Shown piece by piece: positions 7,239 to 14,764 of a stretch of DNA of 15,337 bases (positions are counted from its first letter, which is position 1; each line of letters opens with the position of its first letter). Location: NCBI GenBank assembly GCA_021297975.1, contig JAJTHO010000034.1, positions 1 to 15,337 on the forward strand, read 5' to 3'. The notes beneath the pieces were generated by a model, which searched no databases, was not told the DNA's origin, and saw only the letters and a list, made by a program, of their open reading frames with translations. The stretch is from Alphaproteobacteria bacterium (GTDB taxonomy: Bacteria; Pseudomonadota; Alphaproteobacteria; JAJTHO01). Position numbers and translations under genes: made by a program.

Positions 7239-8147
7239 TTATAGCAACTTCAGTTGTTTGAAGCCCGGTCTGTGCTCGGTAACACGAATGATTGCCCGTT
7301 CCATCCGCAAGCCTTTATCTGTTTGGAATTGGCGCTCATGCACATCACAAACGAGATAATCATTTTTGGAAAATGAAATTTCATCATTGGCAATTTTTTT
7401 CAAAAAATCGCTGTCTTCTATTGTAACGCTAAACGGCTCAAGACCGTCTGTAACGCGCCACTTGTTGTCCTCTTTAAAGCTTAACGAGATAATCTGAAGA
7501 GTCATGCTGCGCTGTTTGTCTTCGAGGATTTCTTCACGGTCAGGTATATCAAAATAGCTTAGTTCTTCCTTGCTAATTACAAGTTTTTCGCCTGATTTTA
7601 TCTGCATGGACAGACTATCAAACCCATTATTTGACAGGACTTGTAGCGTCTTTCTGGCCGCCTCACGGACGAGACCATTCTCAGCAAGAATAATGGTTCT
7701 TTTGTTGGTTATAAAAATGTTTGATTGCTGTTTTATCGTTACAATGTCGCCTTTTTCTTCGATTGAATCAGGCTTTTTTCCTTTAAGGGCTTTGATTAAG
7801 GCGAATAAGCCACCAGAGAATGCTACTCCGCCGCCAACACATTTAAAAATTAACTCAACCAGCTCATTAGCGGCAGCAATTTTTTCTTTATCATGAACAG
7901 CAAAATCTAGAAAATTTCGAGCCGTTTCTGTTAATGTCTGAATCACGTCGAGTGATACTTGAAATGAGCCTGGGCTGCTGGCTTGAACGCGAACTGAAAC
8001 AGAGGCGCGGTCACCATTAATGGCCTCATTCGATTTTTGAATCAGATTGCTTAATGAAAGCAATGCCGGGGCTAGATTTTCAATGTCTATGTCGCCCATC
8101 TGTACGGCGCTACCTTGGAATACAAGACTTAGACTTTCACGGCTCAT
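7239..8147 (-). CDS. Unrecognised protein with one membrane segment, AT-rich gene
   Basis: I do not recognise this gene with confidence. From the ATG at 8147 it encodes 302 residues. The frame extends upstream to another ATG at 8198 (319 residues). I prefer 8147 because GAGAGGG (8152-8158, read on the - strand) sits just upstream, while the outer ATG has no Shine-Dalgarno. The N-terminal part (SLSLVFQGSAVQMGDIDIEN, then a helix and VSVRVQASSPGSFQVSL) looks like an alpha/beta domain. It has a faint resemblance to phage/defence-associated DUF7946-type starts, which I could not verify. A hydrophobic Gly-rich segment (about residues 99-121) may cross the membrane. The C-terminal half is beta-rich with many Lys/Glu. 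The gene is far AT-richer than its neighbours (two 60-base lines counted: 28% and 35% GC, against 65% in the TPR gene) and lies on the opposite strand. This suggests horizontal gain. Confidence 0.72.
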   Translation of the reverse strand: MSRESLSLVFQGSAVQMGDIDIENLAPALLSLSNLIQKSNEAINGDRASVSVRVQASSPGSFQVSLDVIQTLTETARNFLDFAVHDKEKIAAANELVELIFKCVGGGVAFSGGLFALIKALKGKKPDSIEEKGDIVTIKQQSNIFITNKRTIILAENGLVREAARKTLQVLSNNGFDSLSMQIKSGEKLVISKEELSYFDIPDREEILEDKQRSMTLQIISLSFKEDNKWRVTDGLEPFSVTIEDSDFLKKIANDEISFSKNDYLVCDVHERQFQTDKGLRMERAIIRVTEHRPGFKQLKLL

Positions 8148-8344
8148 GATGCCCTCTCTGGTCGGTTTTATTGCACATAAAACTTCACTATTGTCCATAT
8201 TTGCTGGTGAATGCTGTCATGAATAGTGTGTATTTTGCAACGTGACACATCGGCAACGCCGCGTGCGAAAGCCGGTTTTGCCTCTCCCTTCGGTGCTGGC
8301 AAGCGCGTAACAATCTGTTAAGTAAAAACCGGGTACGATACCGT
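8148..8344. promoter_or_regulatory. Divergent intergenic region (197 bases)
   Basis: This spacer separates the - strand AT-rich gene from the + strand 1002-residue gene and must hold both promoters. It contains an inverted repeat CCGGTTTT (8272-8279) / AAAACCGG (8325-8332) with a wide spacer, and a small GGTA-CGA-TACC hairpin immediately before the ATG at 8345. No convincing -35/-10 pair stands out on either strand. No Shine-Dalgarno is evident before 8345. Confidence 0.35.
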
Positions 8345-11300
8345 ATGGGCAAAACTGTCCTTGTTGTTGGCTGCTGGCTTTTGCTTTTCAGCAGCCTGGC
8401 CATCGCCGCGCCGCAATTGCGGGTGGGCGAACACCCCGGTTATGGCCGAATTGCGCTGGATTGGAATGATCCAGCGTCAAGCGCCAGCGTGAGTGCGGAG
8501 GGGGCTACGGTTACCGTGCACAGCCCGGCGGGGTTGCCGCCCCAGCTTGAAAAACTTGAGCGCCGCCTGCCGCAGTATGTGAGCGGGGTGACGCTTTCGG
8601 GCGATACGGCAACGTTGACGCTGAAGCCGGGTGTTACGATTACCCGCTCCACCGTGCGCACGGCAACGGTGGTGGATTTTCGGAAAACCGCTGATAAGGC
8701 GGATAAGACAGCGGCGAAAAAAGATACAGCGCCCGTAACTGCGCCGCCGCCTGTTGTTGCCGCAACACCAGAAGCTGCGCCGGTTGTTCCCGCCGCAACA
8801 GCGAGCGTTACCCCGCCGGTTGCAGCGCCGCAGGTGGTGGCTCTAAAAAAGGAATCCGCAAAGCAAGAACCCGCGCCAGCGCCGCTAACGCCAAAAGAAG
8901 AAGTGCAGCCTGTAAAGCCAGCCGCCGAGATTCCCGCTATGCCGCAACCTGTGCCCCAAGCCGCGCCCATCCCCGCGCTGCCGGGGCAGCCGCTCGTGCT
9001 GACCATGGCGAAGGGGGCGAATTCGCTGACCATTCGTTTTCCTTTTACCGAGCCAGCAGCAGCGGCGGTGTTTAGCCGCGCCGGCTATATCTGGGCGGTG
9101 TTTGACCGCCTCGCGCCGCTGGATTTTGGCGGCATTCGCACGGAAAACCCTGACCGGCTAGAGCTGTTAGAACAGCGCACGCACCCGCGTTTTACGGTGG
9201 TGCGCCTGAAAACAGCCGTGCCGCTGGCGCCGAGTTTATGGCCGCAGGGCAACACGTGGAATCTGGATTTGCGGCCTGAGGCGATTAGCGTGGAGCATGG
9301 TCTCCTTGTGCGCGCAGAGCCGAACGCCGCACCGACGCCGCGGGTTGAGCTTTTACTGCCGCACATTACCGAGCCGGGGCTCGTGAGCGATCCAAGCGTT
9401 GGGGATAACCTCTGGATTGCGCCCGCCCGCAGCAGCGGCCACGGCAATCAGGATACGCTGGATTTTCAGGAATTTTCCGTGCTGGCATCGGGGCAGGGTA
9501 TTGTGATCGTGCCGGGTAAAGAAGACATGAGCGTGCGCGGCCAGCCGGATAAGGTTGTGATAACGTCCGCAACCGGGCTGCGCCTTACCGCGCAAGAGCC
9601 GCCCGCAGGGTTGATTAGCGACGAATTGCCCCGCGATGCGGCGCTGTTTGATTTTAGCGCGTGGCGGCGGGGGCCGGTGAGCCGCTTTACCGAACTTCGC
9701 CAGCAATTGCAGGATGCGGTCAACAACGCCCCGCGCAGCCAGAAAAATCCCCGCCGTATGGATCTGGCGCGCTTTTTGTTTAGCCATGGCTATCTGACAG
9801 AGGCGGGTGGGGTTGTAGGCACGATGGTGCGCGAAGAGCCAACGCTGCAAAATAATCAGGGCGTTGCGGCGCTGCGCGGGGCAATAGCCCTTTTGGATGA
9901 TGACCCGTTGGCGGCAAAGGCCGCGTTTAGCGATCCATTTTACCAGCAAAACCCCGAAGGCCAGTTGTGGCTGGGCGCGGCCTATGCCTCCTTAGGCGAT
10001 ACAAAAACCGCCGCCGGACTGTTTGAATCGTCGCGGGCGCTGCCGTCCAGCTATCCGGCGCGGCATGCGGTGGTGCTGGCGAGTCTGGCGGCGGAGTCGC
10101 TTTTATCTGAAAACCGTACGGCACTGGCCAGTGTGTTTTTGGATGATGTGTCGGTTAAGGAGCTGACCCGTTCCCAGAAAAAGCGGGTGGAGTTTTTACA
10201 AGCGCGCGTTATGGCCGCGCGCGGCGATACACCGATGGCGAACTCGATTTTTAAGGAACTGAGCCAAGACGGCGATCAATGGGCGCGCACGCGGGCAGAG
10301 CTGGAGCTTATCAACACCGGCCTCGCCGATGGTAGTCTATCCCGCAAAGATGCGATTGTGCGGCTGGAACGGCTGCGCTTTGCCTGGCGCGGTGATATCT
10401 TTGAATTTTCCGTGCTGCGCAAACTGGCGGATATGTATATGGCGGAAAGCGAGTACCGCAAAGGGCTGCGCCTCCTGCGGCAGATTTCCAGCCGTTTTGC
10501 GGCGCATCCCGATAAAGCGGTGGTTGATAAGACCATCAGCGACACGTTCTCTAAGCTGTATCTTGACGGCGCGGCGGATGCCTTGTCGCCGCTTACCGCG
10601 CTGGCGCTGTATGATGAATTTCGTGATTTAACGCCGAAGGATGCGGCTGGAGACCAGATGATTCGCAATCTGGCAGACCGGCTGGTTGCGGTGGATTTGC
10701 TCGACCGGGCTGCGGATTTATTAGACCATCAGGTGCGGGAACGGCTATCAGGAATAGACCGGGCACGGGTAGGGGCACAGCTGGCGCTGATAAAACTGCT
10801 GGATAGAAACCCCGATGCGGCGATTCAGGCACTGGACAGCTCGGGTGCGCCGGACGTTGTGGCGCCGGAACTTCTAGCCAACCGCACGCGGCTGCGGGCG
10901 CGGGCGCTGATGATGAAAGAAGATTTTGGCGGCGCGCTGGCGCTTTTGGAGAGCGGCACGGCAGAGCCGGATTTACGGCTGAGGTGTGAAATTTACTGGG
11001 CGCAGAAGGATTACACGCGACTTGTTGCGACCTTGCGGCAGGTTATTAACGTTACCGGCAAAGAAGAAGACGTTATCAGCCCCATACAAGCCCGCACTAT
11101 TTTGAATCTTGCGCTCGCGCTGTCTTTGGCGCAGCAGTATAACGACCTTGCGGCGCTGCAAACTCAATACGCCAAGGTGATGGAGAAGACAGAGCTGGCG
11201 GGCGCGTTTGCCATTATCGCCCGCGCCCCGGCGGATACGGATATAACCAGTTATCGCGATGTCTCGCGCCAGTTCGCCGAGATTAAAAACTTTGAGTCGT

Positions 11301-11353
11301 TTTTAGAGGTATACAAGCAAAAACTAAAAGAGGGAAAACTTAGTGCGTTGTGA
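8345..11353 (+). CDS. Large exported protein: two AMIN-like regions, Pro/Ala linker, helical solenoid
   Basis: A 1002-residue protein with a signal peptide at residues 1-22 (ending SSLAIAA), so periplasmic or envelope-associated. Residues about 24-115 (LRVGEHPGYGRIALDWNDP, later VTLSGDTATLTL) form a beta-rich region resembling the AMIN fold, which binds peptidoglycan or envelope partners. Residues about 115-215 are a low-complexity Pro/Ala/Val/Lys linker. A second similar beta region follows (about 217-340, with LTIRFPFTEPAAAAVFSRAG and WAVFDRL). From about 450 to the end the protein is alpha-helical with TPR/SEL-like repeats (for example EGQLWLGAAYASLGDTKTAA and RARALMMKEDFGGALALLES). This would make an envelope scaffold spanning a wall-proximal and a protein-binding part. 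The gene appears monocistronic, with a weak start context. The AMIN assignment is by eye and tentative. Confidence 0.8.
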   Translation: MGKTVLVVGCWLLLFSSLAIAAPQLRVGEHPGYGRIALDWNDPASSASVSAEGATVTVHSPAGLPPQLEKLERRLPQYVSGVTLSGDTATLTLKPGVTITRSTVRTATVVDFRKTADKADKTAAKKDTAPVTAPPPVVAATPEAAPVVPAATASVTPPVAAPQVVALKKESAKQEPAPAPLTPKEEVQPVKPAAEIPAMPQPVPQAAPIPALPGQPLVLTMAKGANSLTIRFPFTEPAAAAVFSRAGYIWAVFDRLAPLDFGGIRTENPDRLELLEQRTHPRFTVVRLKTAVPLAPSLWPQGNTWNLDLRPEAISVEHGLLVRAEPNAAPTPRVELLLPHITEPGLVSDPSVGDNLWIAPARSSGHGNQDTLDFQEFSVLASGQGIVIVPGKEDMSVRGQPDKVVITSATGLRLTAQEPPAGLISDELPRDAALFDFSAWRRGPVSRFTELRQQLQDAVNNAPRSQKNPRRMDLARFLFSHGYLTEAGGVVGTMVREEPTLQNNQGVAALRGAIALLDDDPLAAKAAFSDPFYQQNPEGQLWLGAAYASLGDTKTAAGLFESSRALPSSYPARHAVVLASLAAESLLSENRTALASVFLDDVSVKELTRSQKKRVEFLQARVMAARGDTPMANSIFKELSQDGDQWARTRAELELINTGLADGSLSRKDAIVRLERLRFAWRGDIFEFSVLRKLADMYMAESEYRKGLRLLRQISSRFAAHPDKAVVDKTISDTFSKLYLDGAADALSPLTALALYDEFRDLTPKDAAGDQMIRNLADRLVAVDLLDRAADLLDHQVRERLSGIDRARVGAQLALIKLLDRNPDAAIQALDSSGAPDVVAPELLANRTRLRARALMMKEDFGGALALLESGTAEPDLRLRCEIYWAQKDYTRLVATLRQVINVTGKEEDVISPIQARTILNLALALSLAQQYNDLAALQTQYAKVMEKTELAGAFAIIARAPADTDITSYRDVSRQFAEIKNFESFLEVYKQKLKEGKLSAL

Positions 11354-11444
11354 GCGTGTGTAACTGACAAACTTCATCAGCCTATAGTTTTACCCTACCT
11401 GATTTTGTAAACCTTGTAAAGGGGTCTGCAAAAATATTTTTTTA
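11354..11444. other. Convergent spacer without a clear terminator
   Basis: Ninety-one bases lie between the ends of the 1002-residue gene and mutY. It holds an AT-only palindrome AAAAATATTTTT (11430-11441) followed by two further T, but no GC-rich stem next to it. A classical intrinsic terminator is therefore not supported on either strand. Confidence 0.4.
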
Positions 11445-12497
11445 TTACAGCGCTATAGACCGTTTTAAAATCTTTTTCATCACCGTGGGCAGCGCCAACG
11501 TAGGGACAGTATCCAGCGCATACCAAGCGCCCGCATCGGGCGGGATTTCATCGGTGCGGGCGGTGCTCACGGTTATCACCGCGCGAAAATGCGAAAAGAT
11601 ATGCTCAACCGGCTTATTCAGCGGGGTGAATGGTATCGCCATAGGCATGTAGGCGGCGGGCGCCATATCGGCGGTGTCGTGCTCCAGCCACGGCGTGCCC
11701 GGCACTTCCAGCATCCCGCCGAGCATCCCGCTTGCCGGGCGCGGGCGCAGCCAAACGGCGTCATCATGAGCGCGAAACAGAACAAAGGCTGTGCCGTGCC
11801 GGGTGGGGCGGAGGGTTTTCGGCTTTTTCCGGGGCAGGGTAGCGGCGGTTCCCAGCGCCTGTGCGGCACAAGAGGTGATAATCGGGCACACGCCGCAGCG
11901 CGGCACGCCGGAAACACACACCCGGCTGCCCAAATCCATCAAAGCTTGCGCGTAACAGCCGGGGCGGCGCTGCGGCGTGTGGGTTGCGGCGAGCTGGGTG
12001 AGCTGTTTTTTTGCGGTCGGCAAAGGCGTATCGATATTATGCAGCCGCGCCATGACGCGCTCAACGTTGCTGTCCACCACCGTTGCTGCCTCATCAAAGG
12101 CAATCGCGGCTATGGCGGCGGCGGTGTAGGCGCCCACACCGGGAAGCTGGCGGAGCAGGGCTTCGGTGTTGGGGATGCGGCCATGGTGATGCTCAACAAC
12201 GGCCACAGCCGCTTTATGCAAATTGCGGGCGCGGGCGTAATAACCAAGGCCTGCCCACAGGCTGAGCACGTCCTCAAGCGGGCTTGCTGCCAGTGCGTTA
12301 ACATCGGGAAAGCGCTCTATAAAGCGCGGGAAATAGCCAAGGACGGTTGCAACCGTCGTTTGCTGCAGCATGAATTCCGACAAAAGCACATAATAGGGAT
12401 TGGCCTTAGCCGTGCCGTGGCGCGCCCGCCACGGCAGCACGCGCTGATGCGCATCATACCAGGCTAATAAAGGCGCAGCGATAGAGGAGGGCGGCAC
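11445..12497 (-). CDS. mutY: A/G-specific adenine DNA glycosylase MutY
   Basis: A 350-residue base-excision repair enzyme that removes adenine mispaired with 8-oxoguanine. The catalytic Glu is residue 41 in SEFMLQQT. The helix-hairpin-helix is LPGVGAYTA (118-126). The essential Asp is residue 142 in VDSNVERV. The iron-sulfur cluster ligands Cys194, 201, 204 and 210 keep the C-x6-C-x2-C-x5-C spacing. The C-terminal NUDIX-like, 8-oxoG-recognising domain is present (FVLFRAHDDAVWLRPRP, GGMLEVPGTPW, EHIFSHF). Length is standard and no key residue is missing. The start is GTG at 12497, as no ATG lies nearby upstream in frame. It follows the RND adaptor gene on the same strand after 12 bases, so the two are probably co-transcribed although functionally unrelated. 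Confidence 0.96.
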   Translation of the reverse strand: MPPSSIAAPLLAWYDAHQRVLPWRARHGTAKANPYYVLLSEFMLQQTTVATVLGYFPRFIERFPDVNALAASPLEDVLSLWAGLGYYARARNLHKAAVAVVEHHHGRIPNTEALLRQLPGVGAYTAAAIAAIAFDEAATVVDSNVERVMARLHNIDTPLPTAKKQLTQLAATHTPQRRPGCYAQALMDLGSRVCVSGVPRCGVCPIITSCAAQALGTAATLPRKKPKTLRPTRHGTAFVLFRAHDDAVWLRPRPASGMLGGMLEVPGTPWLEHDTADMAPAAYMPMAIPFTPLNKPVEHIFSHFRAVITVSTARTDEIPPDAGAWYALDTVPTLALPTVMKKILKRSIAL

Positions 12498-12509
12498 AGG
12501 CGTGCAGCC

Positions 12510-13613
12510 TTACATCGGCGTGGGCGCGCTTGAAGCGGGGGATTGCGGCGCAACGGCCATACCGGGACGCAGCAGTTGCAGGCCGCTCGTAATAACCTTA
12601 TCGCCGTTTTTAAGGCCGCTTAAAACAACGCGCCGGCCGCGCACGCTGTCACCCAACGTCACAGGACGAAGGCCGACTTTATTGCCCTCATCCACCACCA
12701 GCACGAATTTTTTATCCTGATCCGTACCAATGGCTTTTTCCGAAACGGTGAGCAGGGGCTTTTCCGGGGTGCCGAGGCGAATGGTGGCGTATAGGCCGGG
12801 CTTGAGGGCGTTATCTTTTGTATCAAAGCGCGCCCGTGCGCGCACACCGCCGGTTACAACATCGACGCGGTTATCAAACGATTCCATTGTGCCATTGAGC
12901 GCGGGCGCCATGCCGGGCAGGCTGATTTCAACACCTAATGATTGCACCGCGGCGCTGCTGCTGTCGACATAGGTTGCCTCATCGACAACAAAATCAGCAT
13001 AAAGGCCATTATCGGCGGTGATGGAGGCGAGCAGCGGCGCACCAGCATTGATTTCAACGAGGTTACCGACAGTGACTTCGGCGCGGCTGATAATGCCAGC
13101 GATGGGGGCGCGCACCTCGGCGTATTCCAGATTCAGCCGGGCAACAGCAAGGGCAGCCTCTGCGGCTTTGAGGGTCGCGGCGCGCTCATCGACAAGACTT
13201 TTGGCAATAAAATCGCTTTTAACGCTGATGGCGCGCTCATACTGGGCTTTGGCTAAATCGCGGGCGGCTTCGGCGGCGCGCACTTGGGCAACAAAGGGGC
13301 GCTTATCAATAACAAACAGAATATCCCCGGCTTTTACCTTTTGACCATTATTAAACTTTATAGCGACAATACGCCCAGAGACTTGTGGGCGGATTTCGGC
13401 GTAATCTATCGCAGTCAGGCGGCCGGGATAATCACGCCACAGCCGGGTGGGGGTGGTGTTTACCTCCTCAAAGGAGACCGGCATCGGCGGCATTTCCTTG
13501 CCGCTCATATCGGCGCCCGCGCTGCTGAGGCCAGCCACACCAAAAAACAGGGCTAGAAAAACAGCAACAACAGTATTGCGGCGGATAATCAGCCGGGCGC
13601 GGTGGGAGGCCAT
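12510..13613 (-). CDS. RND efflux periplasmic adaptor (HlyD/AcrA family)
   Basis: A 367-residue membrane-fusion protein linking an inner-membrane pump to an outer-membrane channel. An N-terminal signal or anchor segment (about residues 13-34, ending SSAGAD) is preceded by RRN and basic residues. The first half of the lipoyl domain is VSGRIVAI...GQKVKAGDILFVIDKRPF (78-107). A short alpha-hairpin follows (108-166, Ala/Arg/Glu-rich). The second lipoyl half is VRAPIAGIISRAEVTVGNLV (167-186). The beta-barrel and membrane-proximal domains follow (GLYADFVVDEATYV, later LKPGLYATIRLG and ENKVGLRPVTLG-like strands). An AGGAATG Shine-Dalgarno-like stretch precedes the ATG. No RND pump or TolC gene follows. 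The next gene is mutY, so this is an orphan adaptor. It probably works with a pump encoded elsewhere. Confidence 0.92.
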   Translation of the reverse strand: MASHRARLIIRRNTVVAVFLALFFGVAGLSSAGADMSGKEMPPMPVSFEEVNTTPTRLWRDYPGRLTAIDYAEIRPQVSGRIVAIKFNNGQKVKAGDILFVIDKRPFVAQVRAAEAARDLAKAQYERAISVKSDFIAKSLVDERAATLKAAEAALAVARLNLEYAEVRAPIAGIISRAEVTVGNLVEINAGAPLLASITADNGLYADFVVDEATYVDSSSAAVQSLGVEISLPGMAPALNGTMESFDNRVDVVTGGVRARARFDTKDNALKPGLYATIRLGTPEKPLLTVSEKAIGTDQDKKFVLVVDEGNKVGLRPVTLGDSVRGRRVVLSGLKNGDKVITSGLQLLRPGMAVAPQSPASSAPTPM

Positions 13614-13654
13614 AAAACATTCCTATATCAGGCAAAAATCAATATGAGTTCAGT

Positions 13655-13683
13655 CTTATATAGTGTATACGCCATAAAAGCAA
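13655..13683 (-). promoter_or_regulatory. Candidate sigma70-like promoter for the adaptor-mutY pair
   Basis: Read on the - strand, TTGCTT (13678-13683) and TATAAG (13655-13660) are separated by exactly 17 bases. The second hexamer matches TATAAT at five of six positions, the first matches TTGACA at three. It lies about 42 bases upstream of the adaptor ATG at 13613. No experimental support. Confidence 0.35.
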
Positions 13684-13744
13684 CGATACCGCACTTGTAA
13701 ATGCAGGAGGCGTTGCCCATATTGCCTCTAACGAGAGGAATATT

Positions 13745-14095
13745 ATGCCCTTATTAGTAAGCCCGATTGACGGCAGCCCGATGCAACAAATTGTTCGCAA
13801 TGGGATAGAAATTGACCGCTGCGCAACATCCGGCGGGGTATGGCTGGATAAGGGCGAGCTGGAAAAGCTCCTCGCGGCGGTGCACGAGGCGGCAACGCAA
13901 GACCGCGAAGAATACGCACAATTTCGACAAGCGCAGCCGCAACGCCCCGTGCAGCAGCCGATGCAGCAGCACCCCCAGCACGGCTATCACCCCGGCTTTA
14001 AGCCTTACAAATACGATGATGATTATGATGATTATTACAAACACAAATACGGCAAGCGCAGCAAACTGAAAACTATAATGGATATTTTTGATTGA
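13745..14095 (+). CDS. TFIIB-type zinc-ribbon-like protein with most zinc ligands lost
   Basis: A 116-residue soluble protein. Residues 1-45 match the zf-TFIIB family skeleton (CPxC...GVEIDxCPxCGGVWLDxGELEKL). Here the first pair reads SPID (VSPIDGSPM) and the second pair reads CATSGGVWLDKGELEKL. Only Cys26 of the four zinc ligands remains. GIEID, GGVWLD and GELEKLL are intact, so the fold is recognisable but zinc binding by the usual four Cys is not possible. A Gln/Pro/His-rich linker (about 60-85) leads to a Tyr/Asp/Lys-rich tail (YDDDYDDYYKHKYGK, then a basic end). GAGAGGAA lies just before the ATG at 13745. Its stop overlaps the TTG start of the DUF721 gene, suggesting coupled translation. 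The function of the family is unknown. Confidence 0.85.
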   Translation: MPLLVSPIDGSPMQQIVRNGIEIDRCATSGGVWLDKGELEKLLAAVHEAATQDREEYAQFRQAQPQRPVQQPMQQHPQHGYHPGFKPYKYDDDYDDYYKHKYGKRSKLKTIMDIFD

Positions 14096-14574
14096 GCGCG
14101 CCCGCGCCCCATCAGCCTGCGCCGCCGCCGCGTAAACAGCGGGCTATGGCGGTGCAGGAAACATTAAAGCCGCTTTTAAAAGCTGCCTTTGGCCGCAAGG
14201 GTTTCACCGATGCGGCGCTGGTGTACCGCTGGCTCGAACTTATCCCGCCGCCGCTCAATCAATTCACCCGCCCACTGAAAATTGTTTTTAACCAAGCCGA
14301 GCAGCGCATGGACGGCACGTTGCATCTTGGCGTTGCCAGCCCCTTTGCGCTGGAGGCGCAGCACGCGGTAACGCAGCTTCTAGACCGGGTTAACGCGGCG
14401 TTTGGCTATACGGCGGTTGCGCGGATAAAGCTGCAACAAGAGCCGCTCTCTCTCTATGCAGCGAAAATGCCCGCGAAAAAGCCGCCCACGCCGCCGCTGC
14501 CCGCTGCGCCGATTCGGGTTGGGGATGAGGGGCTTGCAACAGCCTTGGCAAATCTGTCGCGGTGGATTAAGTAA
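14092..14574 (+). CDS. DUF721 / DciA-like protein
   Basis: A 160-residue protein with the DUF721 core at about residues 42-116. WLELIPPPLNQFTRPLKI corresponds to the family W-x-x-IVG-x-x-x-x-x-x-T-x-P-x-x-I element. LHLGVASPFALEAQHAVTQLLDRVNAAFG corresponds to its LxVxVxSxxxAxELxxxxxxLLxxIN part, followed by VARIKLQQ. Some DUF721 proteins (DciA) load or activate the replicative helicase in bacteria lacking DnaC. In alphaproteobacteria this gene often sits near mutY, a DsbA-like gene and smc, as here. The start is TTG at 14092, overlapping the upstream stop (TTGA). An ATG at 14146 (residue 19) has no Shine-Dalgarno and would lose only a Pro-rich leader, so it remains possible. The C-terminus is Pro-rich and ends RWIK. 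Confidence 0.8.
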   Translation: MSAPAPHQPAPPPRKQRAMAVQETLKPLLKAAFGRKGFTDAALVYRWLELIPPPLNQFTRPLKIVFNQAEQRMDGTLHLGVASPFALEAQHAVTQLLDRVNAAFGYTAVARIKLQQEPLSLYAAKMPAKKPPTPPLPAAPIRVGDEGLATALANLSRWIK

Positions 14575-14605
14575 CAGTATAGCTCTAGGTTCACAGTGAA
14601 AAGGT

Positions 14606-14713
14606 GTCATCTCGACCGAAAGCCGCAACGCGGCTGAAGTGGAGAGATCTTTTCTAGAAGATGGGGAGATCTCTCGACTGCGCAAGGCTGTGCCTTGCTG
14701 CGCTCGAGATGAC
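14606..14713. repeat. Three-armed palindromic repeat element, copy B
   Basis: A 108-base element between the DUF721 gene and the DsbA-like gene. The ends GTCATCTCGA (14606-14615) and TCGAGATGAC (14704-14713) pair perfectly over 10 bases. Arm 1 is AGCCGC-AAC-GCGGCT (14621-14635). Arm 2 pairs GAGAGATCT (14642-14650) with AGATCTCTC (14667-14675). Arm 3 is GCAAGGC-TGT-GCCTTGC (14682-14698). The order and size of the closing stem and arms repeat those of copy A at 3334-3450. The sequences of arms 1 and 3 differ yet remain fully paired, and arm 2 keeps the GAGATC-type core. It is intergenic, with no transposase or coding function visible. Confidence 0.82.
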
Positions 14714-14750
14714 GCCCTCACTTTCATAGTGTATAGAGGGCGATAATTAT

Positions 14751-14764
14751 AAGGAGAGCGTATG
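14751..14764 (+). promoter_or_regulatory. Strong ribosome binding site for the DsbA-like gene
   Basis: AAGGAG at 14751-14756 lies five bases before the ATG at 14762. It fixes this start and marks independent translation, unlike the overlapping genes upstream. Confidence 0.7.

Noticed and set aside
8148..8198. Upstream ATG start (8198) for the AT-rich - strand gene
   Set aside because: No Shine-Dalgarno precedes it, whereas the ATG at 8147 has GAGAGGG a few bases upstream. The extra 17 residues would add nothing recognisable.
11430..11441. AAAAATATTTTT as a bidirectional terminator between convergent genes
   Set aside because: The stem is only A-T pairs with no GC-rich hairpin, so an intrinsic terminator is not supported.
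11589..12467. A 292-codon open frame on the + strand
   Set aside because: It lies wholly antisense to mutY, whose catalytic, HhH and iron-sulfur residues are all present. The frame has no recognisable domain and is a shadow of GC-rich codons.
13660..13669. ATAGTGTATA shared with 14726-14735, as a regulatory motif
   Set aside because: Two 10-base AT-rich matches, one of them within the spacer of a predicted - strand promoter, are too little to argue for a common site.
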